This document shows, one piece after another, positions 11,001 to 20,619 of a stretch of DNA of 64,000 bases. The notes under the pieces are model-generated. The model had not been told where the DNA came from, did no database searches, and saw only the letters and a program-made list of their open reading frames with translations. Each line of letters starts with the position of its first letter. Position 1 is the stretch's first letter. Both the position numbers and the translations under genes were made by a program. Source of the DNA: Chionoecetes opilio (lineage: Eukaryota; Arthropoda; Malacostraca; Decapoda; Majidae); assembly GCA_016584305.1 (NCBI GenBank), contig JACEEZ010026211.1:62001-126000 (forward strand). Reading direction: 5' to 3'.

Positions 11001-11158
11001 CAGTAAAAGCCTTATAACTCAGCACGATAGAGGCTCTGGCCCTTGCCGAGTTATTCAATGTGCCGAGTTATGCAATGTCCTCCTCTGATATGGGTAAAAA
11101 AAAAAAAAAAAAAAAAAAATACAGTACTGTAAAAGCATAAAAACTACACTTACCAATG
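11001..11158 (-). mobile_element. Tigger-A right end, inverted and truncated
   Basis: CAGTAAAAGCCTTATAACTC after a TA at 10,999-11,000, followed by the GGCTCTGGCCCTTGCCGAG block and the splice-donor-flank region (AAAACTACACTTACCA), which is the complement of the right end of Tigger-A1 at 14,806-14,954. It is cut at about 11,158 by RTE sequence. Confidence 0.75.
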
Positions 11159-11184
11159 AACAACACCAACAACATCAACACCAA

Positions 11185-12028
11185 CAAGACAACACCAAGA
11201 TCACTGATCTTGTTTTTGCCGATGATGCAGTAATCTTTGCTGAGTCGCTGGAGGTCCTGGTGATGGCTCTCGAGGCGCTGCACGAGGAGGCAAAGCCTTT
11301 GGGACTTGAGGTCTCCTGGCTCAAGACCAGGTATTTGGAGACTTACTAGATGAAGCAGTACAGTCTGTTCATGCGTGTGGCGAGGACATTGAGATCTTGG
11401 AAAGTTTTACATACCTTGGTAGCGCAGTCCATAATGACGGCGGGTCACGTCAAGAAGTCTTACGACGGATTGGCATAGCCCACGGTGTTATGGACTCGCT
11501 CAGCGGGAGTATTTGGCGTTGTCGGTACCTGTGCAGGAGGACAAAGATTCGGATCTTCAAGTCGCTTGTGATCCCTGTCTTACTCTATGGTTGTGAGACA
11601 TGGACACTAAATAGTGACTTGAAGAGATGAATCAATGCCTTTGGTAATAAGTGTCTTCGCAGAATCATGGGGTATCGCTGGGATGATTACGTGTCAAATC
11701 AGCGATTGCACCGTGAGACTGAATAGAGGCCTATTACCTGCATAGTCCGTCAGCACCAACTTCGGCTATATGGGCATGTGGCACGCTACCCTGAAACCGA
11801 TCCTTCCCATCGGGTTGTATCTGTAAGAGACAATCCGGCGTGGAGGAGGCCAAGGGGGCACCCACAAGGCTCGTGGCTGGGGCAAGTTGATGTTTCTTGT
11901 CGAGAGCTGCTTGGTATGGGAAAGGAGCCTGCATGGGAACTCGCACGTGGTGACCCCCGGGAGTGGCGTCGTAGGGTGGGCGAGGCGACGCGCCCCCCGG
12001 CGTATGCCCCCAATGATTGATTGATTGA
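11185..12028 (+). pseudogene. RTE-like LINE, RT C-terminal part and 3' end
   Basis: 5'-truncated copy starting just before the RT active-site motif: DLVFADDAVIFAESLEVL at about 11,205-11,258. It continues through SFTYLGSAVHNDGGSRQEV (11,400-11,460), LYGCETWTLNSDLK (11,582-11,627, stop TGA at 11,628) and the RLRRYMGH-type basic C-terminus in broken frames to CCCCAATGATTGATTGATTG. The same region is open for 259 codons at 36,726-37,505, which shows what is broken here: a frameshift near 11,330 and the TGA at 11,628. The TGATTGAT tail marks the 3' end. Confidence 0.85.
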
Positions 12029-12029
12029 A

Positions 12030-12547
12030 TGACGTAAAACCCTGCCCACCCTGCTGGCGAGCGACCTGCCCCTCCTGGCGCCTTGCCTACCTCTCAGGAC
12101 AACACGCTGTCATCCGCCTCACCTGTGCCTTCCTAGAAGACAGGTCAGCTACCGTGCCTGTGACCTGTGATAGCATCATGGGATATCACCAGGGATCATA
12201 GGGCTCCTCAAGGGGTCCTCGCAGCCCTGCAGACAACACCAAGGAGGAGGAAATCTCCGCCATCATGATACTGCTGGCGGCTGCCGCTGCCAGACGTAGG
12301 ACTGATAGTACTGTACACTACTCCTGTACAGTACTGTATTGTGTATTTTTACTGTAGATTTATTTATTTACATGATTTATCTTATGTTTATTGATATTTG
12401 CATGACTTAGAAATTTTCTATATTCACCTAGAATTTTTTTTTTTTTTTCTCTTTTTTTTTTTTTTTTATATCCCTGCATTATTCGGATCCTTGCATTACT
12501 CGGACCACTCCTTGGCCCAATTAGTCCGAATGCGAGAGGGTTTACTG
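12030..12547. mobile_element. Tigger-E fragment (ATTCGGA words)
   Basis: The right end at 12,480-12,547 holds ATTCGGATCC, ATTACTCGGACC and TTAGTCCGAATGCGAGAGGG and finishes TTTACTG followed by TA. The inner part (about 12,095-12,225: GTCATCCGCCTCACCTGTGC, GGATATCACCAGGGATCATA, CTCCTCAAGGGGTCCTCGC) matches, inverted, the inside of the TIR element at 55,481-58,860 (56,040-56,150). No left terminus was located; the left side abuts the RTE tail. Contains a T-rich run at 12,430-12,468. Confidence 0.6.
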
Positions 12548-12784
12548 TACTACAACATTCGTCTTGGAAGACCATTAGTATTTTTCAGGGTATTTTGGGG
12601 GGGAAACGTGAGTCTTATAAGCCGTAAAATATGGTACTACACCTCGCACAGGACTAAATAAGCATTATTACAGTGTTTTCAATACCCGAGTTTCGCGATC
12701 CTCGAGTTTAGCGCTATGCCTTGTGAAGAAAGCAAGCGCGAAACTCGGGAGGGTACTGTAGACATAGTAGACACATTACTTATA

Positions 12785-12912
12785 CAGCCAAATTCCCAAC
12801 ATCCGACTTGTCCAAACATCCGAATTGTCCAAACAACCAACTTTTTTCTTCTATGTCCCAAGTCGGATAAATTATTATTAAACAATTCCAGACAACCGAC
12901 CCTCGGTCAGAC
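12785..12912. mobile_element. Terminal word array, CATCCGAC family
   Basis: Iterated words CATCCGACTTGTCCAA, CATCCGAATTGTCCAA, CAACCAAC, then GTCGGATAA and CAACCGACC. A related array is at 15,105-15,175. This is the same design as the other TIR families in the window, but no complete element can be delimited. Confidence 0.5.
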
Positions 12913-13317
12913 TATTAGGAGGGCTGATACTGCTGTGGGCGTGCTGTGGTGGGCGGGGCAGCTGCTGTAAAGGGCGTGACAGCTGTTCAAAACACCTGTA
13001 AGACGCGGGTGTGGGCCTGTCAATGTTTATGTTGGGTACTCGTGACGTCATGAGTGTTTTTTTCAATTTTTTCACAAAGGGTTCACTATAAAAAAATTAA
13101 TATCATTATTTTTTTTTTTTGACGTTATAGGAAAGCAAGGATTTATTTTTCTTACATATTTTCTATTTTTCTAACCATTTCACAAATTTATTATAGTACA
13201 GTAAAAGCCTTATAACTCGGCACTGTATAACTCGGAATTTGATATAACTCGGCATGGCAAAGGCAGTTTTTTTTTTTTTTTTTTTTTTTTATAATATTTT
13301 TTTTTCTTCTTCTTTTT

Positions 13318-13957
13318 TTTTTACACACCTATGCCTATAGCACGTGTAGGCAGTGAGCTACAGGGGTGGGATGGTAGGCCCTGGAGGCTCACTCGAGGGC
13401 TGTGATGGTTGGCCCTCGCCCGTGGTGGCACAGGCAGGATTGTTATAGTGACGCCCAGGGCCGGGTCAAGAGCTGTGGGGGCTCTGCGGCTCAGCTTTTG
13501 TGGGGGCCCTATATTCGCACGAAAATTAAGCACTTTTGTGGGTATTTTGAGGCCTATGTTTGGCAAAGAACTATTAATGCATAGACTGGTATTCAGAGAT
13601 AAAGGATGAAACAGAGACAGACAAATATGTTTTGGTTTTGTAACTTGCCAATGTTTTTAATAATACTGCTTAAAGCTAATATACATATGGTGGGGGCCCT
13701 GGGGCAAGAGCCCCGGTAGCCCCCCCCTTAATCCGGCCCTGGACTGACGCCTGTGATTAGAGGCTCATGCCGCCCCCTGTGTCCTCCCATGCACTCACAG
13801 TCGAAGGTGGAGTTAATGGACAGGGCATGTGGGTGTTCTTAGGCCACTTAATGGTGCAGAAAGGTTACAAGTGGATTTATGGGTCTCACTCGGGATTTAA
13901 CTCAGGTCTTCGAGAACGCCACTCGGTGACGCTAACCACTCTGCTACCGCCTCGCCT
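13318..13957 (-). mobile_element. SINE-alpha, tRNA-derived, complete but interrupted
   Basis: On the minus strand the head at 13,957-13,900 reads GGCGAGGCGGTAGCAGAGTG then GTTAGCGTCACC, a Pol III box-A-like tRNA start. A body follows (CACCTTCGACTGTGAGTGCA region, GAGCCTCTAATCACAGGCGTC), then the tail and poly-A (poly-T on plus at 13,265-13,320). The copy is split by a 286-bp hAT MITE. Further copies or fragments: 9,864-9,980, 16,425-16,545, 34,705-34,990, 43,985-44,038 with 48,728-49,010. Confidence 0.8.
13456..13741. mobile_element. hAT-type MITE inside the SINE
   Basis: The left terminus CAGGGCCGGGTCAAGAGC and right terminus CTTAATCCGGCCCTG are inverted. The SINE sequence TGACGCC is present on both sides (13,449-13,455 and 13,745-13,751), giving a 7-8 bp target duplication with a 2-bp offset on the right. 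Size 286 bp, no coding capacity. The inner GGGGGCCCTGGGGCAAGAGC is typical of a widespread invertebrate hAT MITE (from memory). Confidence 0.75.
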
Positions 13958-14124
13958 AAACTGCATCTCATGGTTTTCACTCGGCATATCATGCCCTCAC
14001 AACCTCTTGTGTGAACATGTAAACAGAAAGTCAGCAAAAAATAATGTATCGCGGCATATTGATGTTATAACTGCATCTCTTCGCTTACACTCGGCATATC
14101 CTCAGTCGCATAAAGTCGTATTTT

Positions 14125-14211
14125 TGTCCTTTTGATCTTTTCCTGCAGGCTCAGACTCTTCAATTTCATTCCCTTCCTGCTGGAGACACCCTTGCGTGAT
14201 GGAGCTGACAT
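14125..14211 (-). pseudogene. Tigger-A transposase first exon, inverted truncated copy
   Basis: Starts MSAPSRKGVSSRKGMKLKSL at 14,211 and matches the plus-strand exon at 14,628-14,806 for about 28 codons (through LSLQEKIK), then diverges. Part of an inverted duplication that also covers the promoter-side sequence (14,212-14,345). Confidence 0.65.
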
Positions 14212-14718
14212 CTTGAAATTCAGTACTGTATGATGTAATCCCAAAACACGTAAAATAGGTGGCAAAGTAAAGCAAAGGTCGGGAACGAGCATGTAGGCTG
14301 TCAGCTGAGCCGTGTTTATGTCGTCAAAGCACCGTCTTGGTTACGAATTCCGTTTTTTGTCGAAATTGAAAAAGGATTGGTTTCTGCTTCAAAAACACAA
14401 GCTTGGGAGGAGCCAAAATAATAATCAATGCAAAACATTGCAAACAATATCACAAAGTAGTATAACACACATTTCAGCAAGTGTTATTGGATTGGGATTC
14501 GTAATCCAAGACGGTGCTTGGACGACAAAAACATGGCGCAGCCTACGCACTGGTTCCCGACCTTTGCTTTAATTTGCCACCTATTTTACGTGTTTTGGGA
14601 TTACATCATACAGTACTGTATATCAAGATGTCAGCTCATCACGCAAGGGTGTCTCCAGCAGGAAGGGAATGAAATTGAAGAGCCTGAGGCCCTGAGCCTG
14701 CAGAAAAGGTGAAAGTGC
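14130..14718. repeat. Inverted repeat inside Tigger-A1 (arms ~215 bp, loop ~155 bp)
   Basis: Arms 14,130-14,345 and 14,500-14,718 are complementary, covering the transposase start and its upstream region. The same arrangement is present in Tigger-A2 (about 49,160-49,380 against 50,010-50,220), so it is a family trait. Confidence 0.75.
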
Positions 14719-14806
14719 TGGCAAGGATGGATGCAGGTGCGTCCATGCGTGCTATTTGTGCTGAGTTTGATATCAAATCCAGCACATTCCTTTCTACCGT
14801 TCACTG
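14628..14806 (+). pseudogene. Tigger-A transposase first exon (CENP-B-type HTH)
   Basis: ATG at 14,628, then a 1-bp loss (TCAGCTCATC against TCAGCTCCATC in the copy at 17,998), the SSRKGMKLK stretch and the HTH core VKVLARMDAGASMRAICAEF with DIKSSTF. The spacing matches the CENP-B/psq N-terminal DNA-binding domain of pogo/Tigger transposases. It ends at a consensus splice donor, TTCACTG|GTAAGTG (GT at 14,807-808). The downstream exon(s) with the DDE nuclease are not in this element, so it is non-autonomous. Other copies: 17,996-18,180 and 50,140-50,310. Confidence 0.75.
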
Positions 14807-15104
14807 GTAAGTGTAGTTTTTATGCTTTTACAGTACTGTATTTTTTTTTCTTTTTTTTTCCCCCATATCATAGGAGGACATTGCATAACTCGGCACATGA
14901 ATAACTCGGCAAGGGCCAGAGCCCCTATCGTCCCAAAGTTATAAGGCTTTACTGTATTTCTATTATAATTTCCATTTTGTGTGTGTGTGTGGTGTGTGTG
15001 GTAGTAGTAATTATTTTTGTTGTAGTAGTAGTAGTGATGGTTAAAGTGTTTTGTGTGTGTTATACCTTCCACTTAGAAGGAAAAATATTATATTTATTAA
15101 ATTA

Positions 15105-15175
15105 TGTACATCCGAACATCCGACTATTCCAATCATCCGACCTCCCTTCGGTCCCCCAAGGTCGGATAATTAATA
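15105..15175. mobile_element. Terminal word array, CATCCGAC family (second site)
   Basis: ACATCCGAACATCCGACTAT, CAATCATCCGACC and AAGGTCGGATAATTAAT. Related to 12,785-12,912. Lies just 3' of the LINE fragment at 15,258. Confidence 0.5.
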
Positions 15176-15257
15176 CTTAGCTGTAGTTTGTAATAATACA
15201 AGGTAAGGGCTTATAAATGAGCATAAATACTGTAACATAGAAAATAACCCACTAATT

Positions 15258-16125
15258 TTGAGAATAACACTCAATATTAAATTTATTATTGTACATACAG
15301 TTGCATTATCGAACGTGCCATTGAATAAATCGTTGGAGTGTATTAAATTCAAATGTGTCGCGCATATGTTGTGAGAAGGGAATCATTGTATGACATGAGC
15401 CTCTGTCTGCCCCTTTTTCACAAGGACACAACGCTCCTCCAGGGCCAAGCGGCAACGGTCCCTCCCGTTCCCCCTGCCCCCCTCCACAGCTAACCAGTGT
15501 GCTGACAGGCAAAAACAGCTGAAAACTATTCAAATGGTCTTCCCTTACTCCATGCCCACATGTATAAAATCATTGTACCGTTAAGCTGGGATTAATTTCT
15601 TTATAAGAATTTCCTGGAGGAATCAGAGAGGATAAGTCACACTTAAGTATTTCCATGGCAACAGCTATGTCAAAACTCTGTTTATGATTAAGCAACTGTG
15701 GACACAAGGGTCTTTATTATATCTTGTATTAATTTGTTTTTAATGCCAAAACTAAAGGATTATCAGTCATTTGTGAGCGCTCCTGCCAAATCTTTCTAAA
15801 GAAATTTCTTGTTTACTCCGCACAAGATCTTTAAGCGGTGGGTAAAACCCAATTCCACATAGCACATATCATTACAGGTTGTTGTCCTAACACCTAATAC
15901 TTGTTTGAGACACAAGTTGTACAGCTTTGTCACTGGCCTAAGTTCAGCATTTAGCCATGACTCGCACCCGTACAATATTGCTGACATGAGTGCATACATC
16001 GAGCAATGCACAAATGGAGCTGCACTGCCATCTTTTTTTGCTGACACTGAAGAGAACACGAATGTATCCAGCAACCAAAGTATCTTTGAAGATTTGTTTA
16101 TGTTGAAACCGATAAAACTTTTGTT
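15258..16125 (-). pseudogene. Non-LTR LINE ORF2 C-terminal fragment (post-RT domain and CCHC knuckle)
   Basis: Minus-strand reading: LMSAILYGCESWL (about 15,970), YNLCLKQVLGVRTTTCNDMC (about 15,870-15,930), an ELG-type continuation with Q-x2-FF and W-x-ER motifs, then near the end a C-x-C...H...C knuckle around the motif FSQHMRDTFEFNT and a stop near 15,258. This post-RT layout is common in several LINE clades, so I do not name one. It has scattered indels; the duplicate at 18,623-19,330 is open for longer (134 codons to 18,901) and shows the intended frame. 5'-truncated, no RT active site present. Confidence 0.7.
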
Positions 16126-16139
16126 GCCTGCATGATAAG

Positions 16140-16331
16140 GTGATTGCTTATACTAAGAAACACCAACAGGAGGAGCGTCTAGTGTGGAGTGGACGTGTTG
16201 CAGAGAGGGACGGTGCCATGAAGGCAGCTAGAGCAGCATGGAGGCGCTCCACGAGAGAATCTTCGCACCTTCGAGGTCTGCTGGCCACTAAAGATGATAC
16301 AATTGCATCTCTAATTTCAGACTACAAGTAA
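16140..16331 (+). other. Short coil-like ORF ending at a splice-donor-like site
   Basis: About 63 codons, charged and alanine/arginine-rich (ERDGAMKAARAAWRRSTRES), ending SDYK at GTAAGAATT (donor-like). The first codon is not ATG in a good context. Repeated in degraded form at about 19,500-19,685. It could be an exon of a transposon gene or chance; I do not recognise it. Confidence 0.25.
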
Positions 16332-16424
16332 GAATTATTGTTATTTCCATCATTGTTTGTTGTGTAAATTTCCCTCTCATGTGCATGCGAGATGTCATCC
16401 AAAAATTTTCTTCCATTGTTGAGT

Positions 16425-16545
16425 GATCGAAGACGACCCACATGCTTGCCCATCAACTTTACCATCAATGGTGCAATCAATGCATCGGAGGAAACAGGGG
16501 CAGCATGAGCCTCTAATCATCACAGGGGTCACTCTAAAAGTCCTT
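16425..16545 (+). mobile_element. SINE-alpha fragment
   Basis: CGACCCACATGCTTGCCCAT, GTGCATCGGAGGAAACAGG-type and GAGCCTCTAATCATCACAGG blocks match the SINE body in plus orientation. It ends at GTCACTCTAAAAGTCC, where Jockey sequence begins. Degraded duplicate at about 19,775-19,890. Confidence 0.65.
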
Positions 16546-16803
16546 TTTAGTGGTTAAAAGGATATGATAAGGGAGATGTAGGAAAATTTCTTACGGTTAG
16601 TAATCAGGGTAGAAAAAGAGTTAACGGATTCAAACTGGAAAAATTTAGATTTACAAAAGAAATTGGGAGAAATTGGTTCTCAAATATTGAAGTAGATGAT
16701 TGGAATAGATTTAGTTATCAGGTAATTAGTGAGGAGTCACTACGGAGTTTTAAAAGGAGGCTAGACAATTTTATGGATGGGGATGAAAGGTGGATGTACT
16801 AGG
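16546..16803 (+). mobile_element. Jockey-like LINE C-terminus, split from its 3' UTR
   Basis: Mostly open reading with VNGFKLEKFRFTKEIG, NWFSNIEVDDWNR and, at the end, ESLRSFKRRLDNFMDGDERW (to about 16,797), the typical end of this family's ORF2. The 3' UTR is interrupted after GGATGTACTAGGTA by a TA-targeting Tigger element and resumes at 26,656 with TAGTATTAAGTAACAGGAAC. The intact order of ORF end and UTR is visible on the minus strand at 53,806-53,932, which confirms the split. Confidence 0.8.
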
Positions 16804-17754
16804 TACAGTCAACACTCGATTTAACGGACCTCGGTTTAACGGACTTCGGATATAACGGACTCCATTTGCGTGACAAATTTGTGGGCAAGAATGGCATGCC
16901 AGTCCACTTATCACTGCTCGAATTGTCAACTCAACATAATTTATTATTTTCTCATTTTATTTTGGAATGCTTGGATTTTAAGGAGTTCTGATGTATCAGA
17001 TATTAAGATGTATAAGGAAAGAGCCTGTGTTGCTAGTGATTTAGTGGTAGAAGGTGTGTATTGTTTAAAATAGTTATTAATAGTGTTATGGGGTGGTCGC
17101 TGCAAGACTGTCTCCCTGTCACCTCAACACCTCAAATCACCCTTATTTAAAGTGACACACGGCGCTACACTGACCTATATAGTGACACGTGTATAGAACA
17201 ACTCATCACAACCATATAATATATATAATAATGAGCAATAGTCATGATGATAAGCAATACCTTTGATACCCACGGCCTATCTTGCTTGTTTTTGTTGTTC
17301 TTCATCTTGTGACCTTTGTTGTTGTTGGGAGTTTGCTGGGGCCGTGCAGGCTGTGGTGCCACAGCCTCCAGTGCCCCGAAGGTGCAGTATGCAAATGAAT
17401 CAGCAGGTTAGATCCTGTGCAGTTGGCCCGACTTGCGCAGGAAGGTCCTGGTGTGCTTGAGGATTTCGAAGGCCAAGCCGGGGTCTGGAGAGCCACCCAG
17501 GAGGTCAGCTAGAGTTGGCCTGCAGAGGAGGAGTGGTGATAGTGATTGGAGGAGTGCCATGCGGTGGGAGTGGTGGCGAGGACAGTGCAGGAGGAGGTGT
17601 TCTGGTGTGTCCAGTTGTGTGGGGCAAACCCGGGGCAGTGAGGGCTGTCAGTCATGGCCCAGTTTGGTAGGTGGGAGTTGAGGTGGGTGTGGCCAATCGT
17701 ATTGGTGACTGCGGTGCCAGGCACGTGGGGAGTGGTCCCAAGGGGGGTTTAAAN

Positions 17755-18326
17755 GCTTCAAAAACACAAGCTTGGGAGGAGCCAAAATAATAATCAATGC
17801 AAAACATTGCAAACAATATCACAAAGTAGTATAACACACATTTCAGCAAGTGTTATTGGATTGGGATTCGTAATCCAAGACGGTGCTTGGACGACAAAAA
17901 CATGGCGCAGCCTACGCACTGGTTCCTGACCTTTGCTTTAATTTGCCACCTATTTTACGTGTTTTGGGATTACATCATACAGTACTGTATATCAAGATGT
18001 CAGCTCCATCACGCAAGGGTGTCTCCAGCAGGAAGGGAATGAAATTGAAGAGCCTGAGGCCCTGAGCCTGCAGAAAAGGTGAAAGTGCTGGCAAGGATGG
18101 ATGCAGGTGCGTCCATGCGTGCTATTTGTGCTGAGTTTGATATCAAATCCAGCACATTCCATTCTACCCGTTCACTGGTAAGTGTAGTTTTTATGCTTTT
18201 ACAGTACTGTATTTTTTTTTCTTTTTTTTTCCCCCATATCATAGGAGGACATTGCATAACTCGGCACATTGAATAACTCGGCAAGGGCCAGAGCCCCTAT
18301 CGTGCCAAGTTATAAGGCTTTTACTG
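17755..18326. mobile_element. Tigger-A right half, duplicate copy
   Basis: Starts abruptly after the N, carries the transposase first exon without the 1-bp loss (ATG 17,996-17,998, MSAPSRKGVSSRKGMKLKSL) up to the donor at about 18,180, and ends AAGGCTTTTACTG followed by TA. Part of the duplicated segment, not an independent insertion in my reading. Confidence 0.75.
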
Positions 18327-18622
18327 TATTTCTATTATAATTTCCATTTTGTGTGTGTGTGTGTGTGTGTGGTAGTAGTAATTATTGTTGTTGTAGTAGT
18401 AGTAGTGATGGTTAAAGTGTGTGTAGTGTGTTACTACCTTCCCACTTAGAAGAAAAATATTATATTTATTAAATTATGTACATCCGAACATCCGACTATT
18501 CCAATCATCCGACCTACCTTCGGTCCCCCCAAGGTCGGATAATTAATACTTAGCTGTAGTTTGTAATAATACAAGGTAAGGCTTATAAATGAGCATAAAT
18601 ACTGTAACATAGAAAATAATCA

Positions 18623-19330
18623 CTAATTTTGAGAATATACACTCAATATTAAACTTATTATTGTACATACAGTTGCATTATCGAACGTGCCATTGAATAA
18701 ATCGTTGAGTGTATTAAATTCAAATGTGTCGCGCATATGTTGTGAGAAGGGAATCCATTGTATGACATGAGCCTCTGTCTGCACCTGTTCACAAGGACAC
18801 AACGCTCCTCCAGGGCCAAGCGGCAACGGTCCCTCCTGTTCCACCTGCCCACCTCCACAGCTAACCAGTGTGCTGACAGGCAAAAACAGCTGAAAGCTAT
18901 TCAGTGGTCTTCCCTTACTCCATGCCTACATGTATAAATATCATGTACCGTTAAGCTGGGATTAATTTCTTTATAAGTAATTTTCCTGGAGGAATCAGAG
19001 AGGGATAAGTCACACTTAAGTATTTCCATGGCAACAGCTATGTCATCTCTGTCATGATTAAGCAACTGTGACACAAAGGATCTTGTATTATATCTTGTAT
19101 TAAGTGTTGTATTAATTGCCAAAACTAAAGGATTATCAGTCATTTGTGAGCGCTCCTGCCAAATCTTTCTAAAGAAATTTCTTTGTTTACTCCGCACAAG
19201 ATCTTTAAGCGGTGGGTAACCTAATTCCACATAGCACATATCATTACAGGTTGTTGTCCTAACACCTAATACTTGTTTGAGACACAAGTTGTACAGCTTT
19301 GTCACTGGCCTAAGTTCAGCATTTACCAGA
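18623..19330 (-). pseudogene. LINE ORF2 C-terminal fragment, duplicate copy
   Basis: The better-preserved duplicate of 15,258-16,125: one frame of 134 codons (19,305-18,901) with KQVLGVRTTTCNDMCYVELG, PPLKDLVRSKQRNFFRKIW and QERSQMTDN, then a frameshift near 18,890 into a frame ending at 18,623 with the knuckle region and FSQHMRDTFEFNTLNDLFNG. Confidence 0.7.
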
Positions 19331-20619
19331 CCGCCCCCCTAAAATTTTTGGACATGAGTGATACATCGGCAATGACAAAGGGAGCTGCACTCCATCTTTT
19401 TTGCTGACACTGAAGAAAACAGAAGGTATCCAGAAAAAAAGTATTTTTGAAGATTTTTTATGTTAAAACCGAAAAAACTTTTTTTGCCTGCATGAAAAGG
19501 TGATTGCATATAAGAAACCCCAACGGGAGGGGTCTAGTGTGGAGGGGGAAAGTGTTGCAGAGAGGGCCCGGTGCCATGAAGGCAGCTAGAGCAGCATGGG
19601 GGGCGCCCCACGAGAAAATCTTCGCACCTTCAGGTCGCTGGCCACTAAAGTGAACAATTGCATCTCTAATTTAGACTAAAAGTAAAAATTATTGATTTCC
19701 ACTTGTTTGTTGTGAAAAAATTTCCCTCCCTGTGCATGCGGTTTTCTCCAAAAATTTTTTTCCCCATTGTTGAGGATCGAAACGACCACATGTTTGCCCA
19801 TCAACTTTCCCATCAAGGGTGCACAATGCATGGGAAAAACCAGGGGCCCCCTGACCCTCTAATCATCACAGGGGTCCTCAAAAAGTCCTTTTTAGTGGTT
19901 AAAAGGATATGATAAGGGAAGTAGGAAAATTTTTTACGGTTAGAAATGGGGTAAAAAAAGATTTAAAAGGTTTTCAAACTGGAAAAATTTAGATTTACAA
20001 AAGAAATTTGGGAAAATTGGGGTTCCAAATATTGAAGTAATGTTTGGGAAATATTTTTAAGTTACAGGTCTTTGAGGAGCACTACGGATTTTTAAAAAAA
20101 AGGGCTAGACAAAATTTTAGGAGGGGGATAAAAGGTGGATGTACTAGGTACAGTAAACATGATTTAACGGCCCCTCGGTTTAACGGACTGGTAAAACGGC
20201 TCCATTTGCGTGAAAATTTTTGTGGGCAAAGGGCAGCCAGTCCCTTTATCATGCCGAATTGTCAATAAACATAATTTTTATTTTCTCATTTTTTTTTGGG
20301 AAATGTTTGGGTTTTTAAGGATTCTGAGTATAAATATTAAGAGTAAAAGGGAAAAGAGCCGTGTTGCTAGGATTAGGGAGAAGGTGTGTATTTTTTTTAA
20401 AATAGTTATTATAGGTTATGGGGGGTCGCTGCAAGACTGTCTCCCTGTCATAAACCCCTCAAACACCCTTATTTAAGTGACACACCACTAACGACCTATA
20501 TGTACACGTGATAGCCAACTCATCAAACATATAAATTATAAAAAAGACAATAGTCTGATGAAAGCAATACTTTAAACCCCAGGGCCCTATCTTGCTTTTT
20601 TTTGTTGTTCTTCATCTTG

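Larger units (their letters stand above)
9717..12758. mobile_element. TIR element D1 (GAGTTTCGCG words), heavily nested
   Basis: The left end CAGTACCTTCCCGAGTTTCA (preceded by TA) and the right end GCGAAACTCGGGAGGGTACTG (followed by TA at 12,759-12,760) are inverted copies, giving a TA-flanked element. The word CGAGTTTCGCG or a variant recurs several times at each end (9,728-9,830 and 12,690-12,745). Internal pieces at 10,868-10,998 and 12,550-12,690 match the shorter copy D2 (33,218-34,305). The insert between them (11,001-12,547) is later sequence. TA target, CAG terminus and small size fit a Tigger/pogo-like family; no transposase of its own was found. Confidence 0.75.
13199..14954. mobile_element. 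Tigger-A1: TA-flanked pogo/Tigger-like element
   Basis: TA (13,197-198), then CAGTAAAAGCCTTATAACTC at the left; the right end ...AGTTATAAGGCTTTACTG is followed by TA (14,955-956). ATAACTCGGCA words occur three or more times at each end. Inside are a SINE-alpha copy (itself holding a hAT MITE) and two oppositely oriented copies of a transposase first exon. The transposase exon has a CENP-B/psq-type helix-turn-helix signature, supporting pogo/Tigger. A second partial copy of the right half (17,755-18,326) belongs to the duplicated assembly segment. Confidence 0.85.

Noticed and set aside
13767..14135. 122-codon plus-strand ORF
   Set aside because: It is the antisense of the tRNA-derived SINE-alpha.
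18623..19330. Second independent LINE insertion
   Set aside because: It belongs to the segment repeated around the single N and is probably the same locus assembled twice.
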